From Enterococcus faecalis_A (GTDB taxonomy: Bacteria; Bacillota; Bacilli; Lactobacillales; Enterococcaceae): a stretch of 64,000 nucleotides of DNA. The notes beneath the pieces are model-generated. The model did no database searches and was not told the DNA's origin. It saw only the letters and a list, made by a program, of their open reading frames with translations. The DNA is taken from positions 186,001 through 250,000 of the forward strand of contig JBPDWA010000001.1 of the NCBI GenBank assembly GCA_051295955.1. Direction: 5' to 3'. Every line of letters begins with the position of its first letter. The first letter of the stretch is position 1. Shown piece by piece: positions 46,409 to 55,355 of this stretch. Position numbers and translations under genes: made by a program.

Positions 46409-47585
46409 TCACCTCGGTTTCTGCAAGTGCTTCAATTACGCTCCCACGAATTACAACGCCTAATAACTTATTATTTTCAACTACAGCTACCGGGGTTTGA
46501 GCATCGTAGATAATCGGGAAGATTTCGTTAGCAACCATGTCTTTGTCAATGACTGGAATCATTGGATCAACGCAATCAGCTAAAGGCGTACCATTTTTTC
46601 GTGCCTCTAAGGCCGCTTCTGCACGAACCACCCCTTTTAATTGTCGTTTTTTATCAACGGCCAACAACAAGCTAACTTCTTCTTGGCGCATTCGTTTTAA
46701 GGCAACTGTCGGACCATCAATTTCAATATTGGTAGTTAAGGCCGGTACCATGATATTTTGAGCAGTTAAGACTTTTGAACGGTCGACATCTTCCACGAAC
46801 GTTCGTACATAATCATTGGCAGGATTGGTTAAAATTTCTTCACCAGTTCCAATCTGCATAATTTGTCCATCTTTCATAAGTGCAATTCGATCACCGATTC
46901 GTAAAGCTTCATTTAAATCATGTGTAATAAAAATAATTGTCTTCTTAACAGTTTCCTGCAGATCTAATAGTTCATCTTGCATTTCTCTGCGGATTAACGG
47001 GTCAAGTGCTGAGAAAGCTTCATCCATCAATAAAATTTCAGGATTATTGGCTAAAGCTCTAGCTAGTCCAACTCGTTGTTGCATTCCACCGGAAAGTTGG
47101 CTGGGAAGCTGGTCTTTGAAAGGCAGCAGACTGGAATTAGCCAGCGCTTGTTCGGCTTTTGCTTTGCGTTCAGCTTTTGAAACGCCACGTATTTCTAAGC
47201 CATATTCAGTATTTTCCAAAATAGTTCGGTGAGGGAAAAGTCCGAAATTTTGGAAGACCATACTCATTTTGTTACGACGAACTTCGCGAAGTTCTTCTTT
47301 TTCCATCATTGAAATATTTTTTCCATCAATATAAATATCTCCTAAGGTTGGTTCAATCAAACGATTTAATAAACGAATTAACGTTGATTTTCCGCTGCCG
47401 GACAGACCCATAATAACGAAAATTTCGCCGGCTTCAACCTCAAAATTCACATCGTAAACACCGACGGTTGCACCGGTGTTTTCTAAAATTTCTGTTTTAC
47501 TTTTATTTGCTTTGACTAAATCCAAAGCCATTTTGGTTTTCTTACCAAAAATTTTGGTAAGGTGAGTAACTTTTACTTTGGGCAA
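46395..47585 (-). CDS. opuAA: Glycine betaine ABC transporter ATP-binding protein OpuAA with CBS domains
   Basis: The ATPase of OpuA. Walker A is GLSGSGKSTLI, the signature is LSGGMQQRVGLARAL and Walker B is ILLMDEAFSALDP. The C-terminal ~130 residues carry tandem CBS domains, which in OpuA sense ionic strength and bind c-di-AMP. The long frame opens at 47651, but the family start fits TTG 47585: GGAGG lies 10 bases upstream and the protein then begins LPKVKVTHLTKIFGKK. Length is 396 aa. It is first in the two-gene operon under a large palindromic operator and is preceded by busR on the same strand. Confidence 0.93.
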   Translation of the reverse strand: MPKVKVTHLTKIFGKKTKMALDLVKANKSKTEILENTGATVGVYDVNFEVEAGEIFVIMGLSGSGKSTLIRLLNRLIEPTLGDIYIDGKNISMMEKEELREVRRNKMSMVFQNFGLFPHRTILENTEYGLEIRGVSKAERKAKAEQALANSSLLPFKDQLPSQLSGGMQQRVGLARALANNPEILLMDEAFSALDPLIRREMQDELLDLQETVKKTIIFITHDLNEALRIGDRIALMKDGQIMQIGTGEEILTNPANDYVRTFVEDVDRSKVLTAQNIMVPALTTNIEIDGPTVALKRMRQEEVSLLLAVDKKRQLKGVVRAEAALEARKNGTPLADCVDPMIPVIDKDMVANEIFPIIYDAQTPVAVVENNKLLGVVIRGSVIEALAETEVNEHD

Positions 47586-47606
47586 AACGTCGTTCCTCCT
47601 TATTCG

Positions 47607-47646
47607 AAAAGTGACCACACTAGAATAACATCGTGTGGTCACTTTT
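47607..47646 (-). promoter_or_regulatory. Palindromic operator in the opuA promoter (probable BusR site)
   Basis: AAAAGTGACCACAC and its exact complement GTGTGGTCACTTTT form 14-bp perfect arms separated by 12 bases. On the minus strand a promoter lies across it: TTGACA (47646-47651), an 18-base spacer and TATTCT (47622-47627). Binding would block RNA polymerase. The nearby busR gene makes BusR the obvious ligand; that is inference. Confidence 0.8.
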
Positions 47647-47740
47647 GTCAAATTTACTTAGAAAATTTCAGAAAAGAGGAAGAATTAAGGAAACAGAAGG
47701 ATTTCAGGGCTTTTTTTTGATAGTTTTTCTAGAATAATTT

Positions 47741-47784
47741 AAAAAAAGTGACTATTTTTCTTTTGAAAACAGTCACTTTTTTTT
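47741..47784. terminator. Bidirectional terminator after busR
   Basis: AAAAAAAGTGACT pairs with AGTCACTTTTTTTT around an imperfect loop. It overlaps the busR stop codon. Its arms contain AGTGAC, the same core as the operator. Confidence 0.75.
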
Positions 47785-48412
47785 ATGGATAAAAGAAATT
47801 TTGGACTCTTTGCAAGGTAGATTCATGTCCAACGAAATAAATAGTATCATTGGCTGCGATTTTTGCATAGGGTCCAGGTGAAACTAACAGCTCTTCGCCG
47901 TGTTTAATGGCGATAACAGTTGCTGAAGTACTTTGCCATAAATTCAGCTCACTGATGGTTGCATCTAGATGAGCTGCTTCTTCTGTCAAGGTAAAGGCTA
48001 CTGGATTGAGGGGATTCAAGCGATCAAAACGTTTGGTTTGAGCTACTAGCTGATCCAAAATTTCTGAAAAATGATTTAGTTCAGCTTTTTGTTTTTGTAC
48101 GCTTTCCAATAAGCCTTCTTTTAATTCGGATATGGTTTGCACGTCCTGATATTGTGTGACAAAATCCTGGGCTTTTTCTTTTGAAGCCACGTAAAAACCA
48201 CTGCCGTGTTTGGCTTTGACAATTTCCAAATCAACCAAGACACTGATGGCTTTGCGAGCAGTTTCAGGGGAAACCTGGTATTGATTGGCCAAGGTTGAAC
48301 GGGCATGAATTTTATCGCCGATATGAAATTTATTATTAGAAATTTTTTCTGCCAAATCAACAGCAATTTGTTGGTATTTCGGTTTCGTAATATTCATTTT
48401 TTTGGCTGCCAT
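47783..48412 (-). CDS. busR: BusR-type c-di-AMP-responsive repressor (GntR-like HTH + RCK_C)
   Basis: BusR represses the busA/opuA betaine importer and binds DNA when loaded with c-di-AMP. The 209-aa protein has a GntR-like winged helix (residues ~10-75: KYQQIAVDLAEKISNNKFHI, then TLANQYQVSPETARKAISVL), a coiled linker and a C-terminal RCK_C/TrkA_C domain (SATVIAIKHGEELLVSPGP, NDTIYFVGHESTLQRV). It lies between the ABC-F gene and opuA on the minus strand, about 200 bases from opuAA, with the palindromic operator between. Assignment rests on domain architecture and context. Confidence 0.88.
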   Translation of the reverse strand: MAAKKMNITKPKYQQIAVDLAEKISNNKFHIGDKIHARSTLANQYQVSPETARKAISVLVDLEIVKAKHGSGFYVASKEKAQDFVTQYQDVQTISELKEGLLESVQKQKAELNHFSEILDQLVAQTKRFDRLNPLNPVAFTLTEEAAHLDATISELNLWQSTSATVIAIKHGEELLVSPGPYAKIAANDTIYFVGHESTLQRVQNFFYP

Positions 48413-48428
48413 GGTCCGCTTCCTTTCG

Positions 48429-50375
48429 TTAATTATTTGTTTGTTGCTCTTCTAATTCTAAGCTGAGGTTTTCCCATTCGGTCAATAATTCTTCTTGCTG
48501 TTGACGCAAATTTTCTAGCTGTTGATTGAGATCTAATAAACGCACATGATCTTCGATGATCTCAGGTTGACTCATTTGTTTTTCAATATCATCAATCGTC
48601 GCATCTATCTGCGCCAATTCTTCTTCTATCTGGGTGATTTTTCGCTGTAAGGAACGTTGGATTTTTTGTTGTTCCTTATTTTGATAAAAGTTGTTTTTAC
48701 TAGTGGGAATTGTTTTTTTAGCTACTGGCTGGTGAACTGCCAGCATTTGTGCTAACTCTTCTTCTTCTTTTTTCTTCTCTAAATAATAATCATAGTCGCC
48801 GAGGTAAAGCTTACTGCCGTTTTCGGACAATTCGATGACTTTGGTGGCAAGCCGATTGATAAAGTATCGGTCGTGAGAGACAAATAAAAGTGTTCCCTGA
48901 TAATCTATCAAAGCATTTTCCAAGACTTCTTTATTATCGATATCCAAATGATTTGTTGGTTCATCTAAGATTAAAAAATTATCGCGCTTCATGGAAAGTT
49001 TTGCCAAAGCAACGCGGGCTTTTTCACCGCCGCTAAGCAGCGGAATAGTTTTTTCCACATCATCACCGCTAAATAAAAAACTGCCTAAGACGTTGCGAAT
49101 GTCTTTTTCTGGAGTGGTGGGATGTTCGTCCCAAAGTTCTGCCAAAACGGTTTTATTACCATTTAAATTTGCTTGTTCTTGATCGTAATAGCCAATCGAG
49201 ACGTTGGTTCCGATGACTTTGCTGCCTTTAATCAAAGGAATGCGATCGATAATGGACTTAAGTAGCGTGGATTTACCAATACCGTTAGGGCCAACTAATG
49301 CGATTGCTTCTTGACGGCGAACGTCTAGATTGATTGGTTCTGATAAAATGTGTTGAGCATCGTAGCCGATCGCTGCCTCCTCCACTTGCAAGACGACATT
49401 TCCTGAAGTTTTTTCAATGTCAAAAAGAAAATGAGCTGATTTTTCATCCCCTTGCGGACGTGCTAAGCGATCCATCTTTTCCAAGGTTTTTCGCCGGCTT
49501 TGCGCACGCTTTGTAGTAGAAGCCCGTGCCAGATTTTTTGCGACGAATTCTTCCAGTTTGTTTATTTGGGTTTGCTGCTTTTCATACGCTTTCCATTCGC
49601 TAACCAGCTGTTCGGCTCTAAGCTCCAAGTACTTTGAGTAATTTCCTGGGTAATGGTGCATCTTTTGGCGACTCAGTTCGTAAATTTCTGTTACAACTTT
49701 ATCCAAGAAATAGCGATCATGTGAGACAATCAGCAAAGCGCCGGCATAGCCCGGTAAATAATGTTCCAACCATGACAATGTATCAATGTCCAAATGGTTC
49801 GTCGGCTCATCTAAAATTAGAATATCCGGCTTTTGCAAAAGCATTCGGGCTAGAGCTAATCGTGTTTTTTGACCACCGGAAAGAGTACTGATTTTTTTCT
49901 GATAAAATGCTTTGCCAAAGCCAAATCCATGTAGAACTGAGCGAATCTCATTTTCATAGCCATAACCGTTTTTTTCGGTAAAGGTATGTTGCAGCTGATC
50001 GTATTCCTTCAGGGTACCTTCATAAAGCGGAGCATCCGGCGTTAGTTCGCTAATTTTGACTTCTAGCTCACGCATTCGCTGCTCCATCGCTAAAACTTCC
50101 TTGAAAGCGTAAGTCATTTCAGTCCAAACGGTTTCTTCAGAAGTCAAGCCAGTATTTTGAGCGAGATAGCCAAGAGTAGCTGCTTTATTTTTGGAAATAG
50201 AACCGGTATCTGGGGCTTCAATGCCGGCGATTATTTTTAATAAAGTAGATTTTCCGGCACCATTCCGACCTACTAAGCCAATTCGTCCATTACTATGGAT
50301 TTCCATATGTATGTTTTCAAACAAAGTATCAGCGCCAAAATGACGTGCCACTTGATTTGCTTGTAATAAAATCAT
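48429..50375 (-). CDS. ABC-F family ATPase (YdiF/Uup-like)
   Basis: A soluble tandem-ATPase ABC-F protein of 648 aa without membrane segments. It has Walker A GRNGAGKST (first) and GPNGIGKST (second), signatures TLSGGQKTRLALARML and LLSGGEKARVALAKL, and the ABC-F linker of charged helices between the ATPase halves. The C-terminal ~80 residues form a coiled coil (QRSLQRKITQIEEELAQI). ABC-F proteins act on the ribosome; some give antibiotic resistance, but the linker does not let me assign a resistance class. Its stop is 16 bases before the busR start. It is divergent from rex. Confidence 0.9.
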   Translation of the reverse strand: MILLQANQVARHFGADTLFENIHMEIHSNGRIGLVGRNGAGKSTLLKIIAGIEAPDTGSISKNKAATLGYLAQNTGLTSEETVWTEMTYAFKEVLAMEQRMRELEVKISELTPDAPLYEGTLKEYDQLQHTFTEKNGYGYENEIRSVLHGFGFGKAFYQKKISTLSGGQKTRLALARMLLQKPDILILDEPTNHLDIDTLSWLEHYLPGYAGALLIVSHDRYFLDKVVTEIYELSRQKMHHYPGNYSKYLELRAEQLVSEWKAYEKQQTQINKLEEFVAKNLARASTTKRAQSRRKTLEKMDRLARPQGDEKSAHFLFDIEKTSGNVVLQVEEAAIGYDAQHILSEPINLDVRRQEAIALVGPNGIGKSTLLKSIIDRIPLIKGSKVIGTNVSIGYYDQEQANLNGNKTVLAELWDEHPTTPEKDIRNVLGSFLFSGDDVEKTIPLLSGGEKARVALAKLSMKRDNFLILDEPTNHLDIDNKEVLENALIDYQGTLLFVSHDRYFINRLATKVIELSENGSKLYLGDYDYYLEKKKEEEELAQMLAVHQPVAKKTIPTSKNNFYQNKEQQKIQRSLQRKITQIEEELAQIDATIDDIEKQMSQPEIIEDHVRLLDLNQQLENLRQQQEELLTEWENLSLELEEQQTNN

Positions 50376-50595
50376 GATAAGTCCTCGTTTCTAAGCTTAT
50401 TGTCCTTAGTGTAGCATAAATCATAAAAAAATATTACTATCTTAAAGTTACGAATGCTCAAAAAAAGGAAGTTATTTTCACAAGCTTTTAAAAAAATCAT
50501 CTTTTTGAGCTGTAAAATTGCTTTTTATTGTGAAATACTGCTATTATACTAGGAGGATAATGTTTTAGTTAGTGAAAGTACTGGAGGTTCCAATT

Positions 50596-51246
50596 GTGAA
50601 AGATCAAATTATTCCAAAAGCAACGGCGCGACGCCTGCCTTTATATTATCGTTATTTAAGAATTTTGCACGATGCCGGGAAGAAGAAAGTGTCATCGATT
50701 GAACTTAGTGAAGCGGTCCAAGTGGACAGTGCGACTATTCGCCGTGATTTTTCTTATTTTGGTGAATTAGGCAAACGTGGCTACGGTTACGATGTTGAAA
50801 ACTTAATGAATTTCTTTGCCAAAACGTTAAATGAAGATGAACTGACCAATGTGGCTTTAATTGGTGTCGGAAATTTAGGTAGCGCTTTGCTGAAATATAA
50901 ATTTCACCAAAGCAACAGTATTCGAATTAGCTGTGCTTTTGACGTGAACGAAGAAATTGTCGGACGAATTGTTGACGGTATTCCTGTTTATCCAATTGAA
51001 GATATGATGGAACAAATCCGAGTTCAACAAATTGAAGTGGCTATATTAACTTTGCCTGCTCGTAAAGCACAAGCAGTCGTCAATCAATTGGCAGATGCTG
51101 GCATCAAAGGAATTTTAAACTTTACAGCGGCGCGATTGGTAGCACCGGCTGAAGTCTTAATTCAAAATGTGGATATGACGAATGAATTACAAACATTAAT
51201 TTACTTCTTACATCACGACAACGATTTATTAGCAACAGAAGAATAA
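50596..51246 (+). CDS. rex: Redox-sensing transcriptional repressor Rex
   Basis: Rex senses the NADH/NAD+ ratio and represses fermentation and anaerobic genes. The winged helix (residues ~1-80: LPLYYRYLRILHDAGKKKVS, SATIRRDFSYFGELGKRGYG) is followed by the Rossmann NADH domain (VALIGVGNLGSALLKYKF). GTG 50596 is chosen: GGAGG lies 7 bases upstream and the 216-aa product starts VKDQIIPKATARRLP as in the family. The longer GTG frame at 50572 has its site 15 bases away. A terminator follows. Confidence 0.94.
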   Translation: MKDQIIPKATARRLPLYYRYLRILHDAGKKKVSSIELSEAVQVDSATIRRDFSYFGELGKRGYGYDVENLMNFFAKTLNEDELTNVALIGVGNLGSALLKYKFHQSNSIRISCAFDVNEEIVGRIVDGIPVYPIEDMMEQIRVQQIEVAILTLPARKAQAVVNQLADAGIKGILNFTAARLVAPAEVLIQNVDMTNELQTLIYFLHHDNDLLATEE

Positions 51247-51249
51247 AGA

Positions 51250-51283
51250 AAAAAGCGGGCTCTTAAAAGAGTTCGCTTTTTTT
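51250..51283 (+). terminator. Terminator after rex
   Basis: AAAAAGCGGGCTCTT pairs with AAGAGTTCGCTTTTT, with two mismatches in the stem, followed by a T-run. Confidence 0.8.
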
Positions 51284-51366
51284 CTGTTCTAGCTTTTTAT
51301 TGATCGGTGGTTATTTTACTCATAAGGTATGACACATTATAAAGTGAAGAACCTCAAGCGTTCAAA

Positions 51367-52026
51367 CTAAGGTGCTTGTAAGTATCCATAATGAAGGGCT
51401 AATTGTGCGATGATAACAATTGTATTCATTCCGCAATGGGCAATGATGGAAGTCCAAATGCTCCCGGTTTTTTTATAAAGAATAGAAAAGAAAAAGCCTA
51501 GGGCAAAATAAACGAAAAAATGCCCGTCTTGGTGAGCAATGGAAAAGATCGCTGAGCTAATAATTGCTGCTAGCCAGAAATTTGAAAACGGCTGAATTAG
51601 ATTGATAAATGAACGTCGAAAGACAAATTCTTCCATAATTGGCCCGCCAACCGTTGTTGCTACAATAAATAAAGGGTTCATGAGTATAATTTTAACGATG
51701 TTTTGCGTATTTTGTGAAGTAGCGGGTGTACCGGTGATGGACATTTCGATACTAAAAATGATTCCTTGGATAATCAGCGCTAAAAAAATACCACTTACTC
51801 CTAATAAGAAAATAAAAACAGGTGAAGTAAGAGTTGCTTGCTGCTTCACTAAAGTTGGTTCAGTGTTTTTCAAGTATAGACCGATCATTACCATGGCACC
51901 TAGTATATATAAAATAGTTGTAGCGTTGATCACCATATTAGCTGAACTTTCTAGAAAAAGCATGGGCCCGAAGAAAGCGACTAAGTAGATCAAAATCATC
52001 GACATACTGGTTTTACGTAAATTCAT
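51367..52026 (-). CDS. CPBP family intramembrane metalloprotease
   Basis: A membrane protein of 219 aa with about six hydrophobic segments and the CPBP/Abi glutamate-arginine motif EEFVFRRSF (in PIMEEFVFRRSF), followed by later His residues (SIAHQDGHFF and IIAHCGMN). The family includes CAAX-type proteases and bacteriocin self-immunity proteins; the role here is not determined. Start 52026 has AAGGAG 5 bases upstream; a longer frame reaches 52041. It follows a 59-aa membrane protein on the same strand. Confidence 0.82.
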   Translation of the reverse strand: MNLRKTSMSMILIYLVAFFGPMLFLESSANMVINATTILYILGAMVMIGLYLKNTEPTLVKQQATLTSPVFIFLLGVSGIFLALIIQGIIFSIEMSITGTPATSQNTQNIVKIILMNPLFIVATTVGGPIMEEFVFRRSFINLIQPFSNFWLAAIISSAIFSIAHQDGHFFVYFALGFFFSILYKKTGSIWTSIIAHCGMNTIVIIAQLALHYGYLQAP

Positions 52027-52044
52027 ACATACTCCTTTCAAAGA

Positions 52045-52224
52045 TTATTTTTTGTGATTGTTATTGCGATAACCTAACAGAAGAAAAATAAACAAAAAGA
52101 AGAACAGTGACTCCCAAAGAGTTGAGCCAATACCTTCAGTAACACTAAACACAAGATTACCTAGATTAGCGATCACAAAATAAATGAATGTAGCAATTAA
52201 AGATAGTATAATTCGCTGTTTCAT
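52045..52224 (-). CDS. Small membrane protein upstream of the CPBP protease (59 aa)
   Basis: The frame starts at ATG 52224 with GGAAGG upstream. It encodes a 59-aa protein with two hydrophobic segments (MKQRIILSLIATFIYFVIAN and LWESLFFFLFIFLLLGYR) and a polar, basic tail. It ends 18 bases before the CPBP start and shares its strand, so it is probably cotranscribed. I do not recognise a family; it may assist or anchor the protease. Confidence 0.55.
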   Translation of the reverse strand: MKQRIILSLIATFIYFVIANLGNLVFSVTEGIGSTLWESLFFFLFIFLLLGYRNNNHKK

Positions 52225-52391
52225 TTCATTTCCATCCTTCCTCTTCCTTAATATCTATAGTTTACCACGAAAAAAATGATAGGTGAACTACAATAAAAAA
52301 ATGATAAATGACTAAAAGTACGTAGCTTAAAATTAAAAGAGACTTTAAAAAGATATCCCGATGGTAAATTTAGAAAAATAGCATAAAAGGC

Positions 52392-52420
52392 TTGCATTCA
52401 ATTGGAGAAATGAGTATTAT
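52392..52420 (+). promoter_or_regulatory. Sigma-A promoter of groESL
   Basis: TTGCAT at 52392-52397 and TATTAT at 52415-52420 are separated by 17 bases, just upstream of CIRCE. Confidence 0.75.
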
Positions 52421-52432
52421 AAATAGTGTGAG

Positions 52433-52459
52433 TTAGCACTCTAATGTAACGAGTGCTAA
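52433..52459 (+). promoter_or_regulatory. CIRCE element (HrcA operator)
   Basis: TTAGCACTC-N9-GAGTGCTAA matches the CIRCE consensus exactly and lies between promoter and groES start, so HrcA repression of groESL is expected. Confidence 0.96.
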
Positions 52460-52488
52460 AAATAAACTTTTTAATGGAGGGATTTATT

Positions 52489-52773
52489 GTGTTAAAACCA
52501 TTAGGCGATCGCGTAGTCATTAAAGTCGCACAAGAAGAAGAAAAAACAGTGGGAGGAATTGTACTAGCCTCAGCAGCTAAAGAAAAACCTCAAACTGGTG
52601 AAGTTATCGCAGTAGGTGAAGGCCGTGTTTTAGACAACGGTACAAAAGCTCCCGCTGAAGTAAAAGTTGGCGACTCTGTTATGTTTGAAAAATATGCTGG
52701 TACAGAAGTGAAATATGCTGGTACTGAATATTTGATCGTGTCATGCAAAGACATTATTGCTATTGTAGAATAA
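52489..52773 (+). CDS. groES: Co-chaperonin GroES
   Basis: GroES caps the GroEL chamber during folding. The 94-aa product has LKPLGDRVVIKVAQEEEKT, GGIVLASAAKEKPQTGEV and EYLIVSCKDIIAIVE. GTG 52489 is the start, with GGAGGG 7 bases upstream; the longer open frame has no such site. It follows CIRCE and precedes groEL by 65 bases in one operon. Confidence 0.96.
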   Translation: MLKPLGDRVVIKVAQEEEKTVGGIVLASAAKEKPQTGEVIAVGEGRVLDNGTKAPAEVKVGDSVMFEKYAGTEVKYAGTEYLIVSCKDIIAIVE

Positions 52774-52838
52774 TAACTATTTTTTAGTTAATGCAAGGAA
52801 AAAGAAAACACAAATAAAAATTATGAGGTGACGAAATC

Positions 52839-54467
52839 ATGGCAAAAGATATCAAATTCGCAGAAGATGCACGTGCAGCAATGCTTCGTGGAGTAGACGT
52901 TTTAGCAGATACAGTAAAAGTAACCTTAGGCCCTAAAGGTCGTAACGTTGTTTTGGAAAAATCTTACGGTTCACCATTAATTACTAACGACGGTGTAACC
53001 ATCGCTAAAGAGATTGAATTAGAAGATCATTTTGAAAACATGGGAGCAAAATTAGTTTCTGAAGTTGCTTCTAAAACAAATGATATTGCTGGAGACGGTA
53101 CAACAACAGCAACTGTTTTAACGCAAGCAATCGTACGTGAAGGCCTGAAAAACGTGACTGCTGGTGCTAATCCTTTAGGCGTTCGTCGTGGGATTGAATT
53201 GGCAACGAAAACAGCAGTAGAAGAACTGCACAATATTTCAACAGTAGTTGATTCAAAAGAAGCGATTGCTCAAGTTGCAGCTGTATCTTCCGGCTCTGAA
53301 AAAGTTGGACAACTGATTGCTGATGCGATGGAAAAAGTTGGCAATGACGGCGTAATTACTATTGAAGAATCTAAAGGGATTGAAACTGAATTAGATGTAG
53401 TTGAAGGAATGCAGTTCGACCGTGGATACTTATCTCAATATATGGTAACGGATAATGATAAGATGGAAGCAGTCCTTGAAAATCCATATATCTTGATCAC
53501 TGATAAGAAAATTTCTAACATTCAAGATATTTTACCTTTATTAGAACAAATCTTACAACAAAGCCGTCCACTATTGATCATCGCTGATGATGTAGATGGA
53601 GAAGCATTACCTACTTTAGTATTAAATAAAATTCGTGGTACTTTCAATGTAGTAGCTGTTAAAGCACCTGGTTTTGGTGATCGTCGTAAAGCAATGCTTG
53701 AAGATATCGCTGTCTTAACTGGCGGTACTGTTATTACAGAAGATTTAGGTTTAGAATTAAAAGATACAACTATCGAAAACCTGGGAAATGCCAGCAAAGT
53801 AGTGGTTGACAAAGACAACACAACAATCGTTGAAGGTTCTGGCGAAAAAGCGGCTATTGACGCCCGTGTTCAATTGATTAAAAACCAAATCAGCGAAACA
53901 ACTTCTGATTTTGACCGTGAAAAATTACAAGAACGCTTAGCAAAATTAGCTGGCGGCGTAGCTGTTGTAAAAGTCGGCGCAGCAACTGAAACTGAATTAA
54001 AAGAATTAAAATTACGTATTGAAGATGCATTGAATGCAACTCGTGCTGCCGTAGAAGAAGGTATGGTTTCCGGTGGTGGTACAGCACTAGTCAATGTGAT
54101 AAACAAAGTATCTCAAATTGAAGCAACAGGTGACGAAGCGACAGGTGTGAAAATCGTCGTACGTGCTTTAGAAGAACCAATCCGCCAAATTGCTGAAAAT
54201 GCAGGCTATGAAGGCTCAGTTATCGTTGACAAACTTAAAAATGTTGACTTAGGTGTAGGGTTTAATGCGGCAACTGGAGAATGGGTTAACATGGTGGAAG
54301 CAGGAATCGTGGATCCTACGAAAGTAACTCGTTCTGCGTTACAAAATGCTGCCTCAGTTTCAGCTTTATTATTAACCACTGAAGCAGTCGTAGCTGACAA
54401 ACCAGAACCACAAGCACCAGCAGCACCGGCTATGGATCCATCTATGGGCATGGGCGGCATGATGTAA
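52839..54467 (+). CDS. groEL: Chaperonin GroEL
   Basis: GroEL is the ATP-dependent folding chamber. The 542-aa protein has the family start AKDIKFAEDARAAMLRGVDV, KVTLGPKGRNVVLEKSYGSP, GDGTTTATVLTQAI and a GGM-rich tail (MGMGGMM). AGGTGA lies before the ATG. Cotranscribed with groES, ending in a hairpin terminator. Confidence 0.97.
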   Translation: MAKDIKFAEDARAAMLRGVDVLADTVKVTLGPKGRNVVLEKSYGSPLITNDGVTIAKEIELEDHFENMGAKLVSEVASKTNDIAGDGTTTATVLTQAIVREGLKNVTAGANPLGVRRGIELATKTAVEELHNISTVVDSKEAIAQVAAVSSGSEKVGQLIADAMEKVGNDGVITIEESKGIETELDVVEGMQFDRGYLSQYMVTDNDKMEAVLENPYILITDKKISNIQDILPLLEQILQQSRPLLIIADDVDGEALPTLVLNKIRGTFNVVAVKAPGFGDRRKAMLEDIAVLTGGTVITEDLGLELKDTTIENLGNASKVVVDKDNTTIVEGSGEKAAIDARVQLIKNQISETTSDFDREKLQERLAKLAGGVAVVKVGAATETELKELKLRIEDALNATRAAVEEGMVSGGGTALVNVINKVSQIEATGDEATGVKIVVRALEEPIRQIAENAGYEGSVIVDKLKNVDLGVGFNAATGEWVNMVEAGIVDPTKVTRSALQNAASVSALLLTTEAVVADKPEPQAPAAPAMDPSMGMGGMM

Positions 54468-54478
54468 GAAACAATTAA

Positions 54479-54507
54479 GAACTCCGAGAAATCGGGGTTC
54501 TTTTTTT
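54479..54507 (+). terminator. Terminator after groEL
   Basis: AGAACTCCGA and TCGGGGTTCT pair around a short loop and are followed by TTTTTTT. Confidence 0.85.
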
Positions 54508-54580
54508 GTTTACATAGAAATATAAAGCAAAAGGGGCAGAAAAGGGGCAAAGATCTTAAAAAAATGAAAAAAGACTTAGT

Positions 54581-54700
54581 TTAGCTATTATTTGTTGTTT
54601 CCTTTTTTGTTCCATGGTTATAGTTGGAAAAGGCTGCGCTGTCTCCAGAATGACCTAAAAGACCGATACGCTCCGTAATAGCTCGACAATGGAACGTTTT
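54581..54700 (-). pseudogene. Phage integrase C-terminal remnant
   Basis: On the minus strand a frame ends with ITERIGLLGHSGDSAAF, then NYNHGTKKETTNNS and TAA at 54581. This matches the last part of tyrosine recombinases (LGHS.., Tyr, H.T.KK.KEETAN). The nucleophilic Tyr region is present (NYNH), but the rest of the gene is missing or frameshifted. Just beyond it (54528-54551) tandem GGGGCA motifs resemble integrase arm sites. Confidence 0.5.
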
Positions 54701-54835
54701 GATCCTACCTTTAGATATAGGAGATCCGGTTGCGAAGTATTTGTAAGAATGAAAGCTGGTTCTGCTGTATAGATGGCTATAATTCTTTCAGTTAACTCAT
54801 TTATATAATAAGCAAAAAGCGCTAATCAATAGGAA

Positions 54836-55285
54836 CACAACCATTATGGACTACGAGTTTTAGGTGGTGCTTGGCTGCCAGAGGTAACGAATTTTAATCA
54901 GTCTACCTCTGATGGCTTTGCGGGACTGCCTTTTCATAGTCATGATTATATCAAAGTGGATAAAGGCGACTTGCGTTATCGTGTTCATACAGCACAAAGC
55001 GGTTGGTTGGATTGGGTAAACAAAGGTAATCCTAATGATAAGGTATATGGCTGTGCCGGCATGCCAGGCGAAGCAATTGATGGAGTACAAATTTATTGCA
55101 CTACACCAAAAGGACAAGCTTTTTCTCAGGCTTACTATCGTTCGCAAACGACTCTACGATCAGGCTGGCTGCCGATTTGTTGTGATGATGGAACTTCTGT
55201 CGCCGGATTTGATGGCTGGGCCGGAATGTATGGTGAACCATTAGATCGCCTTCAATTAGGAATTGCTCCGTCTTCGCCTTTTTAA
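54836..55285 (+). pseudogene. Prophage lysin C-terminal fragment with ChW-like repeats
   Basis: The frame from about 54836 has no start with a site. It reads HYGLRVLGGAWLPEVTNFNQ and then two similar modules: YRVHTAQSGWLDWVNKGNP up to AGMPGEAIDGVQIY, and YRSQTTLRSGWLPICCDDG up to AGMYGEPLDRLQLGI. The pattern Y.VH.Q..GW...V..G....G..G..IDGVQI is like clostridial hydrophobic (ChW) repeats found in phage lysins. The catalytic part is lost. It is the other end of the prophage whose integrase tail is at 54581. Confidence 0.55.
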
Positions 55286-55355
55286 GTTTCCCTTAAAACT
55301 TAGAAAGCGATGTAAGAGTTTCTATTGAAAAGTAATAGAAAAAATTAAGCCGCTA

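Noticed and set aside
46537..47232. Plus-strand open frames inside opuAA
   Set aside because: Mirror frames of a well-supported gene; no start sites and Ser/Arg-rich translation typical of antisense reading.
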